Source: Haloferacaceae archaeon
Lineage (GTDB): Archaea; Halobacteriota; Halobacteria; Halobacteriales; Haloferacaceae
DNA: 5,373 nt
Direction of reading: 5' to 3'
Assembly (NCBI GenBank): GCA_018609965.1
Contig: JAHENP010000247.1
Coordinates: forward strand, 1-5,373
In this document: positions 1-5,373 of the stretch, one piece after another
Layout: each line of letters opens with the position of its first letter
Position numbering within the stretch: the first letter of the stretch is position 1
Translations under genes and position numbers: made by a program
Notes under the pieces: model-generated
The model's input: the letters and a program-made list of their open reading frames with translations, nothing else
Database searches by the model: none
What the model was told of the DNA's origin: nothing

Positions 1-669
<669 letters not shown>

Positions 670-708
670 CGCACCAGACGAGAACCGGCCCGCCGGGCGC
701 CGCCAGCG

Positions 709-1251
709 TCACTCGTCGGGCACCCACACCCCGAGTGCGCCCACACAGGTACAGGTCTCCTCACACTTCGGACACTCCGCGGCGGGGCGTTCGATGGGTG
801 TCGTCCGCACCGTCTCGTAGCCCGCCGGCACCAACAGTTGGCGGGGTGAGTCCGGCCCGCCGTGGTACCAGGAGTCGACGACGAAACAGTCGACACCGTG
901 GTCGAGCCCGATCGACTCGATCGTCTCCAACAGCCGGCTCCCGATCCCGCGGCCGGTGGCGTCCTCACGGACGTACCCCATCTCCAACAACCCGTACTGG
1001 GCGGCCGGCGGAATCCCTTCGGGGTCGTCGAAGAAGTACATCTCCTCGCCGATCGGCTCGCGTTCGCGAAACCGGTTGACCGCCATCACACCCAGCGGCT
1101 CGTCGTCGACCGCGACCCTGACGTGTCGCGTCGGGTCGTCGGCCGCCAGATCGACGCCGTAGCTGGCGCCCTCGGAGAAGTGGGCGGTGATCAGCGCCTC
1201 CAACGCCGCGGTGTCGTCCGGTTCCGGTGGTCTGATCGCGATGTCGCTCAC
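709..1251 (-). CDS. GNAT-family N-acetyltransferase with a C-terminal cysteine cluster
   Basis: The 180-residue protein begins with the usual GNAT opening (SDIAIRPPEPDDTAALEALI) and holds the acetyl-CoA motif A around residues 92-112 (GYVREDATGRGIGSRLLE). The loop G-R-G-I-G would grip the pyrophosphate. It should transfer an acetyl group from acetyl-CoA to an amine; the substrate cannot be told. I chose the GTG start at 1249-1251 because homology begins there. The 18 residues in frame upstream (from TTG 1303-1305) look non-coding. No Shine-Dalgarno sequence precedes the GTG, which fits a leaderless transcript, but I see only a weak TATA-like ACATAC near 1275. An unusual feature is CPKCEETCTC at residues 160-169, a C-x2-C-x3-C-x-C cluster that could bind zinc or act in redox. 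The gene is convergent with the thiC fragment, with 39 bp between the stop codons. Confidence 0.85.
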   Translation of the reverse strand: MSDIAIRPPEPDDTAALEALITAHFSEGASYGVDLAADDPTRHVRVAVDDEPLGVMAVNRFREREPIGEEMYFFDDPEGIPPAAQYGLLEMGYVREDATGRGIGSRLLETIESIGLDHGVDCFVVDSWYHGGPDSPRQLLVPAGYETVRTTPIERPAAECPKCEETCTCVGALGVWVPDE

Positions 1252-1277
1252 TGTCGCAAACGACGGCTGGCTGGCGT

Positions 1278-1604
1278 ATGTGGCCGTCGGTGTCGGCACA
1301 AGCAAACAACTTCAACCACTGGAACACGGTGTTGTACACGTTCATCAACACCGACGTGGTCCACCGCGCCGCAGGGCGGACGAAGACGGCCGCACGCTAC
1401 CGCGGGGTGTACGACGCCGCGGTGAACGTCTACCTCGACCGGTTCCTCACCACCCCGCCCGCACCGGGGTCGACACCCAACCCCGAGACGTGTCTGGAGG
1501 GGTTGAGGTTGGGCTTCGAGACGCACGGTGAGGTGAACCGCGCCGGCCGCGCGGTCCCTCGTCGCCGTCGCCTGTCAGAGAGCACTCAGAACGGCGGCGA
1601 GTAG
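1278..1604 (+). CDS. Hypothetical protein, possibly a truncated gene remnant
   Basis: I do not recognise this protein. The frame shows haloarchaeal coding character (mostly G/C third positions) from about 1308 to 1556, coding for FNHWNTVLYTFINTDVVHRA and on to HGEVNRAGRAV. From 1557 the third positions become mixed and the residues turn to an arginine run (PRRRRLSESTQNGGE) before TAG 1602-1604. This suggests that a longer gene has lost its 3' part. The last 19 bases overlap the 3' end of the NifU-like gene on the other strand. The start is uncertain: ATG 1278, GTG 1329 and TTG 1332 are all in frame. None has a Shine-Dalgarno sequence, and I see no clear TATA box upstream. The ATG lies only 26 bp from the divergent GNAT start. 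The N-terminal half contains aromatic and basic residues but no transmembrane segment or known motif. It could be a small intact gene or a pseudogene. Confidence 0.5.
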   Translation: MWPSVSAQANNFNHWNTVLYTFINTDVVHRAAGRTKTAARYRGVYDAAVNVYLDRFLTTPPAPGSTPNPETCLEGLRLGFETHGEVNRAGRAVPRRRRLSESTQNGGE

Positions 1605-1912
1605 TTCTCGTACTCGTCCATCTCCTCCATCTCGTCCGTCTTCGACGGCATCACCGCCGCCTGCGGACCGCCGGCGCGGACAACCTCCACGTCCTCCAAC
1701 GCGTCGACCTCCTCGGGGAGCCGGCGCTCGATCGCCTTCATCGTCATCGGCGCGATCCCACACCCCGAGCAGGCGCCGCCAATGGCGACCGTCGCTGTCC
1801 CGGCCGACTCGTCTACCTCCCGCACCTCGAAGTTCCCGCCGTGTGCCTGGATCTGCGGGACCTCGTTGCTCAGAAAGCTGCGCGCCTGTCGTTCCACGCC
1901 TTCTGCGCTCAT
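1586..1912 (-). CDS. NifU-like C-terminal-domain iron-sulfur cluster protein
   Basis: The 108-residue protein is a stand-alone NifU C-terminal (Nfu) domain, which carries or delivers Fe-S clusters to target proteins in the cytoplasm. Diagnostic segments are HGG at 24-26 (QIQAHGGNFEV) and the cluster-binding C-x-x-C at Cys48/Cys51 in GGACSGCGIAPMTMKAIE. It ends in an acidic tail (SKTDEMEEMDEYENYSPPF). The length is normal for such proteins. ATG 1910-1912 is chosen because the Nfu domain follows at once. An upstream in-frame start at 1933 would add seven unlikely residues and would sit on the promoter. No Shine-Dalgarno sequence is present, and a TATA element lies about 28 bases upstream, so translation is probably leaderless. 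It is divergent from the DtxR-like regulator and shares its palindrome-rich control region, which makes iron- or Fe-S-responsive control plausible. Confidence 0.9.
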   Translation of the reverse strand: MSAEGVERQARSFLSNEVPQIQAHGGNFEVREVDESAGTATVAIGGACSGCGIAPMTMKAIERRLPEEVDALEDVEVVRAGGPQAAVMPSKTDEMEEMDEYENYSPPF

Positions 1913-1936
1913 ACACGAACAGTGGGGCGACACCGG

Positions 1937-1946
1937 AATATAATTT
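1937..1946 (-). promoter_or_regulatory. TATA box for the NifU-like gene
   Basis: Read on the minus strand this is AAATTATATT, the most AT-rich stretch in the intergenic region. Its centre lies 28-30 bases before the ATG at 1912, the spacing of an archaeal TATA box for a transcript that starts at or next to the start codon. Confidence 0.7.
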
Positions 1947-1951
1947 GGGGA

Positions 1952-1965
1952 TTAGGTGGACCGAA
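1952..1965. promoter_or_regulatory. Imperfect DtxR-box-like palindrome next to the NifU-like promoter
   Basis: TTAGG-TGGA-CCGAA has the same architecture as the perfect palindrome at 2020-2035 (TTAGG, four bases, CCTAA), with one mismatch in the right arm. It sits directly upstream of the TATA box at 1937-1946, over the expected BRE/TFB region of the NifU-like promoter, where a bound protein could block or help initiation. Confidence 0.45.
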
Positions 1966-1979
1966 AGAAGTTTCGTGTC

Positions 1980-2026
1980 GCCTAAACCTCCCACCCCACC
2001 CCCACAGGATTGAAGTGGGTTTAGGC
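1980..2026. repeat. Inverted repeat GCCTAAACC / GGTTTAGGC
   Basis: GCCTAAACC at 1980-1988 is the exact reverse complement of GGTTTAGGC at 2018-2026. Pairing can go on past a two-base bulge through CCCAC (1990-1994) with GTGGG (2015-2019 in an alternative register). The right arm is also the left half of the 2020-2035 palindrome. The left arm is therefore probably a further regulator half-site rather than part of an RNA structure, although a hairpin in the leader cannot be excluded. Confidence 0.5.
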
Positions 2027-2035
2027 AACCCTAAA
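2020..2035. promoter_or_regulatory. Perfect palindrome TTTAGG-N4-CCTAAA, candidate operator of the DtxR-like gene
   Basis: TTTAGGCAACCCTAAA is a perfect 6-4-6 palindrome. It resembles bacterial DtxR boxes, which are built from TTAGG/CCTAA arms, and lies 31-46 bases before the GTG start of a DtxR-like gene. It overlaps both TATA-like candidates for that gene (TTTAGG at 2020-2025 and TAAATC at 2032-2037). Binding here would most simply repress, as in autoregulation. The binding protein is inferred and not shown. Confidence 0.6.
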
Positions 2036-2051
2036 TCACGTGGGGGGAACG

Positions 2052-2056
2052 GGAGG
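2052..2056 (+). promoter_or_regulatory. Shine-Dalgarno GGAGG of the DtxR-like gene
   Basis: GGAGG is a strong match to the archaeal anti-Shine-Dalgarno and stands nine bases before the GTG at 2066. It decides the start in favour of that GTG over the much longer frame that opens at 1841, and it implies a transcript with a short leader. Confidence 0.6.
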
Positions 2057-2065
2057 CGAGTCGGT

Positions 2066-2479
2066 GTGACGAGCCCGACGGAGTATCTGCTGGTGGTGTA
2101 CGTCGCAGCCGAGCGGCGGCAGGAGCCGGTGTCGACGGGGCACGTCGCCGAGGTGGTCGGGCGGTCGCCGTCGGCGACGACGGAGGCGTTCGACCGACTC
2201 GCCGACCGCGGACTCGTTCGGGTGGAGCCGTACGAGGGCGTCCGACTGACCGACGACGGCGAGGCGGCGGCCGCGGAGGCGTACGAAACGTTCACGACAC
2301 TCGCGCGGTTCTTCCGGACGGTGTTGCGGCTGCCGGACGCCGAGCGTGAGGCGTTGGCCGCCGTCGACACGGTCGACGCCGTCGTCGCCGAGCGGATCGC
2401 CGCCCGACTCCTCTCTGACACCGAGCCGCCGGACCCGGCGCGTGACCCGCCGGCGGTGTTGGTTGAACCGCCGGAGTGA
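2066..2479 (+). CDS. DtxR-like winged-helix regulator lacking the family's metal ligands
   Basis: The 137-residue protein matches the DtxR/MntR/SirR fold. A winged helix-turn-helix occupies residues 4-66 (PTEYLLVVYVAAERR, then VAEVVGRSPSATTEAFDRLADRGLVRVEPYEGVRLTDDG), followed by a helical dimerisation segment at about 70-116. There is no SH3-like third domain and the tail is Pro/Asp-rich. The protein has no cysteine and only one histidine (residue 26, in the DNA-binding domain). The His, Cys and Glu positions that bind Mn or Fe in the family are replaced: the usual R-H-x-L-L-E-x-F-L helix reads ETFTTLARFF, and the E-x-x-E-H element reads AAVDTV. It may thus sense something else or act without metal. 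GTG 2066 is preferred because of the GGAGG and because homology starts there. It probably binds the palindromes in the region shared with the NifU-like gene. It is convergent with the Eis-like gene. Confidence 0.82.
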   Translation: MTSPTEYLLVVYVAAERRQEPVSTGHVAEVVGRSPSATTEAFDRLADRGLVRVEPYEGVRLTDDGEAAAAEAYETFTTLARFFRTVLRLPDAEREALAAVDTVDAVVAERIAARLLSDTEPPDPARDPPAVLVEPPE

Positions 2480-2481
2480 GT

Positions 2482-2525
2482 CGGTCGGAGGAACTGCCGC
2501 GCTGGGCCGGTCAGAAGAACTGCCG
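2482..2525. repeat. Imperfect 18-bp direct repeat, 26-bp period, at a convergent gene end
   Basis: CGGTCGGAGGAACTGCCG (2482-2499) and CGGTCAGAAGAACTGCCG (2508-2525) agree at 16 of 18 positions. The second copy encodes, on the minus strand, the last residues and stop codon of the Eis-like protein (R-Q-F-F-stop). The first copy lies in the 31-bp gap after the stop. This looks like a small tandem duplication of the gene's 3' end that has since drifted. No function is evident. Confidence 0.6.
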
Positions 2526-3734
2526 GAGCCGGACCGTCCCCGGCTGGAACACGTTTGCCAGCCTTTGCCGGAGTCGGTCGTCGTCGACAGAGAGGGTGCC
2601 GATCCGCACCGCGGTCGCGACACCGGACGCGCCGACGGCCAACTGTGAGAGCGTCCCGATGCCGACGGTCGCGTCTGTGTCGGTAGCCCCGTCGTCCTCC
2701 GGTGTGTCGGCGACCCGGTCGACGGTCGCCGTCCCGCCCGTCACCCGGAGCCGGTAGACACCGTCGTCGACACCCAGCGGGTCCGTGACGGCCAGCCGGC
2801 AGTCGACCGTCTCAGACGAGTCGCCGACGTTCGCGACGGGCCACTCGAAGCCGGCGAGCGCGCCGACGCTCGTCAGCCGGACCATCGGGCCGCGGTGGAG
2901 TTCACACGTCGCCGGTTCGGGGTCGTCCAGCCGCGTCAACAGTTCGGCGTCCGGCTCCCCGTGGACCACCACCGACTCGATCTGCGCGCCGTGGTTCCCC
3001 AGAAAGTCGAGCAACGCCCGCCGGGCCGCCTCGTCGACGGCGACGAGGTTGTCGACCGCCAGCGTCTGGTCGTCGTCGTCCGTGACGTGGTACAACAGGT
3101 AGCCGGCGAGCCGGCCGTCCCGCTCGCACCCGTAACAGTACGGCACACCCCCCCACCCGTCGTCGGAGAACCGTCGGTCGCGCCACCACTGCTCGGTGCG
3201 TTCGAGCCGGAACGTCGCAGTCTGGTCTGCGCGGGCCCCCACCGCCGAGAGCCGTTCCCAGTCGTCGACGCCGAGCCGGACGACCGACCCGCGGGGGTCG
3301 TGGTCCGGGAGCTGGTCCGGCGGTGTCGTCAGCCGGCTGTAGCTGTAGGCGGTCCCCCAGCCGAGCCGTTCGTAGAACGGCGTCGAGAACGGCCACAACG
3401 CCGCCAGCGGTACGTCGTGGTCGGCGTACCACGCGAGTGCGTCCCGGCAGAGCCGGCGAACGTGGCCCGACTCCCGGTGTTCCGGGAGTGTCGCCACCCC
3501 GCCGATTCCGCCGACGGTCGTCTCCGTCCCGCGAATCTCCCCTGGGAGGGTGTACAGTTTGCTCGTCGAACAGAGCGTCCCGTCGTCGTACACCGCACGC
3601 GGCGCGTACAGCGGCGGCGGCCAGTCGCCGTCCGATACGGACAGCCCCGGTCCGTCGGACGGCGAGAAGGCGTACTGGAGCGCCCGCTCGAACTGTCGAC
3701 GATCCGCCGCGGGAACGTCGCGTACCTCGACCAT
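2511..3734 (-). CDS. Eis-like GNAT acetyltransferase (enhanced intracellular survival family)
   Basis: The 407-residue protein has the three-part Eis layout and typical length. An N-terminal GNAT domain holds motif A at 75-100 (GGIGGVATLPEHRESGHVRRL, with R87-x-x-G90-x-V92). Then comes the Eis signature ALWPFSTPFYERLGW at about 112-126, a second degenerate GNAT domain, and a C-terminal sterol-carrier-like domain. Tyr121 matches the catalytic Tyr of mycobacterial Eis. The chain ends in Phe-Phe, as in Eis, where the terminal Phe carboxylate helps catalysis. Eis proteins acetylate amines (aminoglycosides, lysines); the archaeal substrate is unknown, and drug resistance should not be assumed. ATG 3732-3734 is preceded by GGAGAG seven bases away on the minus strand, supporting this start. 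I find no strong TATA box. The gene is divergent from the TbsP-like gene and ends 31 bp from the DtxR-like stop. Confidence 0.88.
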   Translation of the reverse strand: MVEVRDVPAADRRQFERALQYAFSPSDGPGLSVSDGDWPPPLYAPRAVYDDGTLCSTSKLYTLPGEIRGTETTVGGIGGVATLPEHRESGHVRRLCRDALAWYADHDVPLAALWPFSTPFYERLGWGTAYSYSRLTTPPDQLPDHDPRGSVVRLGVDDWERLSAVGARADQTATFRLERTEQWWRDRRFSDDGWGGVPYCYGCERDGRLAGYLLYHVTDDDDQTLAVDNLVAVDEAARRALLDFLGNHGAQIESVVVHGEPDAELLTRLDDPEPATCELHRGPMVRLTSVGALAGFEWPVANVGDSSETVDCRLAVTDPLGVDDGVYRLRVTGGTATVDRVADTPEDDGATDTDATVGIGTLSQLAVGASGVATAVRIGTLSVDDDRLRQRLANVFQPGTVRLRQFF

Positions 3735-3741
3735 ACAGGCT

Positions 3742-3747
3742 CTCTCC
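3742..3747 (-). promoter_or_regulatory. Shine-Dalgarno-like GGAGAG of the Eis-like gene
   Basis: Read on the minus strand the sequence is GGAGAG, seven bases before the ATG at 3734. It supports that start and suggests a leadered mRNA, unlike the apparently leaderless NifU-like gene. Confidence 0.45.
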
Positions 3748-3774
3748 GCACCGACACCTCAACCTACCGGCGCA

Positions 3775-3788
3775 GTGTCGACACGTGT
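3775..3788. repeat. Overlapping palindromes GTGTCGACAC and ACACGTGT between divergent genes
   Basis: GTGTCGACAC (3775-3784) and ACACGTGT (3781-3788) are each perfect palindromes and share four bases. They lie in the 134-bp region between the Eis-like and TbsP-like starts, about 41-54 bases upstream of the former. Overlapping dyads in a shared promoter region are a possible operator, but no binding protein can be named from the sequence. Confidence 0.4.
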
Positions 3789-3833
3789 CACACCAGCCAA
3801 CAGACGACTCTCCCTGCTAGGCGCTACCCGATG

Positions 3834-3843
3834 GTTATTTCTA
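3834..3843 (+). promoter_or_regulatory. TATA-like element of the TbsP-like gene
   Basis: GTTATTTCTA is the only AT-rich stretch in this intergenic region and is centred about 30 bases before the ATG at 3869. That spacing fits a haloarchaeal promoter with a transcript starting at or within a few bases of the start codon. No Shine-Dalgarno sequence follows it. Confidence 0.55.
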
Positions 3844-3868
3844 GTTCCCGAGCCGCAGAGACAGACAG

Positions 3869-4669
3869 ATGATGGTAGCAAATATCCACGAGGCGGATGC
3901 GGCGACTGTGCTCGCAACGGCAATCGACAAGGTCGGAGACGACCCACTCATCGTCGCCCCGACCAGAGAGGTCGTCGACGCGGCCGCGGCGGTCGCGGAC
4001 CGCGAGGCGGTACCGACAGCGCGAGTCTTGGCGGCAGCAGAGCCGTTCCGGGCGGCACGCCGGGACTTCTTCTGTGCGACCCGGCTCGCCGACCTCGCGG
4101 CCGACCCGGACGCGATCCGGACGCGACAGTCGTCGGTCGACGACGCGGTCGTCGTCGGCTCCCAACAGGTGTTCGCACTCGTCTCCTGTGGCGACCGTGC
4201 CGGCGCGGTGAGCGCCGTCGGTGACGATGCCGACCGACTGCGGGAGGGGTACGAGTCCACCTTCGCCGACGCCGACCCGGTGACGCTCCGAACCCCCGGG
4301 CGACAGACGCTCCTTGAGCGAGCCAGCGAGGAACTCGGCGAGGGGTTCGCGGCCGACTTCGAGGCGGCGGTGGACGCCGCCGACGAGGGTGAAGGCGGCG
4401 ATCTCACCGACGGCGTCTCCGTGCTCGTGCTCGTCGGCGCGACACACGGGCGCCAGCTCTACCGACTCGGCAGTTGGGCTGAGGACGCCGATCTCGCCTC
4501 GAAAGCCACCGTCTCGCGGGCGAAACAACGGCTCGAAGACGCCGGCCTGATCGAGACGGAGAAGGTGCCCGCCGATGTCGGCCGGCCGCGACAACGGCTC
4601 CGGGCGGCCGGTGAGTCGTTCCCCGATGGAGAGGCACTGTACGACGCTGTCGCCGCCATCGACGACTGA
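3869..4669 (+). CDS. TbsP/DUF5821-like transcriptional regulator
   Basis: The 266-residue protein resembles the haloarchaeal DUF5821 family, whose Haloferax member TbsP is a DNA-binding regulator acting with TrmB on glycolytic/gluconeogenic genes. The N-terminal part (1-175) is an alpha/beta domain with short hydrophobic strands (DPLIVAPT, DAVVVGSQQVFALVS) and no catalytic motif that I recognise. The C-terminal winged helix-turn-helix spans about 180-246, with the family-typical run SWAEDADLASKATVSRAKQR followed by LEDAGLIETEKVPADVGRPR. It probably binds DNA as a dimer, and its effector and targets are unknown. Two ATGs stand in tandem (3869 and 3872); either could serve, and homology does not decide. 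The leaderless-type promoter lies just upstream. It is divergent from the Eis-like gene and convergent with a sensor kinase. Assignment to the family is firm from the C-terminal part, but orthology to TbsP itself is not established. Confidence 0.8.
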   Translation: MMVANIHEADAATVLATAIDKVGDDPLIVAPTREVVDAAAAVADREAVPTARVLAAAEPFRAARRDFFCATRLADLAADPDAIRTRQSSVDDAVVVGSQQVFALVSCGDRAGAVSAVGDDADRLREGYESTFADADPVTLRTPGRQTLLERASEELGEGFAADFEAAVDAADEGEGGDLTDGVSVLVLVGATHGRQLYRLGSWAEDADLASKATVSRAKQRLEDAGLIETEKVPADVGRPRQRLRAAGESFPDGEALYDAVAAIDD

Positions 4670-4702
4670 GACGGCTCACCGAGGAGCCGACACGGAACGA
4701 CA

Positions 4703-4719
4703 GACGGGTGTGACCCGTC
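4703..4719. terminator. Hairpin between convergent genes, possible bidirectional terminator
   Basis: GACGGGT (4703-4709) and ACCCGTC (4713-4719) form a perfect 7-bp stem with a GTG loop in the 56-bp gap between the TbsP-like stop (4669) and the kinase stop (4726). Archaeal termination depends mainly on T-tracts, and none lies next to this hairpin, so a role in ending or stabilising the two 3' ends is only a guess. Confidence 0.3.
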
Positions 4720-4725
4720 GGCCCG

Positions 4726-5373
4726 TCACTCACTGGCCGAGGTGTGTGAGTCGGTGGTCGCCTGTGTGTCGGCCGGTGTCTGTGAGTTGGTGGTCGCCGC
4801 GGGACGCCCGCTCTCCGTCTCTCCAGACGCCCGTCCGTCCCTCTCGGGTGGGCTCGACTCCTCGCTCGACAGCTTCTCGTCGCCCGACATCTCGTCGTCG
4901 TCGGTCGCCACGGGAGTGTCGTCGTCGGCCGTGTCGTTGCCCGGTGGGGCGTCGTCGTCGGCCAGCGGAGCGTCACGGTCCGGTAGTTCGAGCGCGACGG
5001 CCGTCCCGCCGAGATCACTCTCCTCGAACGACAGCGAGCCGCCGAGCGTCTGGACGGCCCACTGCACACCCCAGAGGCCGAGACTACTCCCGTGGGACAA
5101 CGCCGTCTCCGACTCGGCGTCGATCACGGCCCGTTCGTTCGCCGGGATGCCGGGGCCGTCGTCGGCGACGACCAGCCGCGAGCCGGTGGCGGTCTCGCGT
5201 CCGCGGACGACCACGGTCGGCGCCTCACCGCCGTGTTCGACCGCGTTCTCCAACAGCTCTGAGAGGGCGTACCGACACAGCGCTCGGTCCAACTCGATCG
5301 TCACCGACGGCACGTCGACAGTGATTCTGTCGCCCCGGTCGGGGACCGCGTCGTCGACGACACGGTCGACGAA
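4726..5373 (-). CDS. Sensor histidine kinase, C-terminal part (5' end beyond the window)
   Basis: The frame is open to the right edge, so the 215 visible residues are the C-terminal part of a longer protein. They hold a HATPase_c domain: N box ELLENAVEH at visible residues 39-47, G1 box ADDGPGIP at 70-77, and G2-like HGSSLGLWGVQWAV at 94-107. The closing strand GGTAVALELP ends at about 131. The protein should bind ATP and phosphorylate a conserved His on a preceding helix that is not in view. Its sensor domain and partner regulator are also outside the window. An in-frame GTG at 5313 is not the start, because kinase-like sequence (FVDRVVDDAV...ITVDV) continues upstream of it. After the ATPase domain comes a tail of some 83 residues made almost wholly of Asp, Glu, Ser, Thr, Pro and Ala, presumably disordered, which is unusual behind this domain. 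Confidence 0.88.
   Translation of the reverse strand, partial: FVDRVVDDAVPDRGDRITVDVPSVTIELDRALCRYALSELLENAVEHGGEAPTVVVRGRETATGSRLVVADDGPGIPANERAVIDAESETALSHGSSLGLWGVQWAVQTLGGSLSFEESDLGGTAVALELPDRDAPLADDDAPPGNDTADDDTPVATDDDEMSGDEKLSSEESSPPERDGRASGETESGRPAATTNSQTPADTQATTDSHTSASE

Noticed and set aside
688..698. GCCCG-C-CGGGC as a terminator between thiC and the GNAT gene
   Set aside because: A five-base stem with a one-base loop cannot form a stable hairpin. In DNA this GC-rich such matches are expected by chance.
2003..2020. CACAGGATTGAAGTGGG resembles the end of haloarchaeal CRISPR repeats (GGATTGAAG-like)
   Set aside because: There is a single short match with no second copy and no regular spacing, so it is not a CRISPR array.
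1841..2065. N-terminal extension of the DtxR-like protein
   Set aside because: It would cover the NifU-like gene start, both promoters and the palindromes. The GGAGG at 2052 and the onset of homology fix GTG 2066.
2895..3872. A 325-residue plus-strand frame
   Set aside because: It is antisense to the Eis-like gene and is Arg/Pro/Val-rich, as expected for the mirror of a GC-rich gene. It has no recognisable motif.
3824..4594. A 256-residue minus-strand frame
   Set aside because: It runs antisense through the TbsP-like gene, whose winged helix and family ending are clear. The minus frame has no domain.
5254..5313. GTG 5313 as the start of a 195-residue kinase-like protein
   Set aside because: The frame stays open and kinase-like up to the window edge, and the phosphoacceptor domain must lie further upstream.

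Overview
The window looks like chromosomal DNA of an extremely halophilic archaeon (Haloarchaea). The reading frames are very GC-rich with strong G/C at third codon positions. The proteins are rich in Asp and Glu, several genes appear leaderless behind short AT-rich boxes, and the protein families are typical of this group (TbsP/DUF5821-like regulator, DtxR-like regulator, NifU C-terminal domain protein, Eis-like acetyltransferase).

Left edge (1-669): the last codons of a probable TnpB and the right end of an IS200/IS605-type element (1-189) abut codon-perfectly the last 159 residues of ThiC, the radical-SAM pyrimidine synthase of thiamine synthesis. The right end carries the IS608-like arrangement GAAT, then a perfect 9-bp hairpin, then TCAA. 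The thiC fragment starts directly after TCAA at the conserved V-T-P of ThiC. thiC is therefore probably split by the insertion, and the host sequence after the element would be the guide of the element's omega-RNA.

Middle (709-2479): a GNAT acetyltransferase with a C-terminal cysteine cluster lies on the minus strand. It is followed by a short plus-strand hypothetical gene that loses its coding signature near 1557 and overlaps the next gene, a 108-residue NifU-like Fe-S protein on the minus strand. Divergent from the NifU-like gene is a DtxR-like winged-helix regulator that lacks the family's metal ligands. The 153 bp between these two genes hold one perfect and one near-perfect TTAGG-N4-CCTAA palindrome plus a further half-site. 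This suggests one regulatory region governing both Fe-S assembly and the regulator.

Right part (2511-5373): an Eis-like acetyltransferase (minus), a TbsP/DUF5821-like transcription factor (plus), and the 3' part of a sensor histidine kinase (minus) with an ATPase domain and a long disordered tail. The eight gene bodies from thiC onward alternate strictly in strand, so no two are co-transcribed. Each is convergent with its right neighbour and divergent from its left one. I see no tRNA, rRNA or CRISPR array, and no stretch above 300 bases without a gene.
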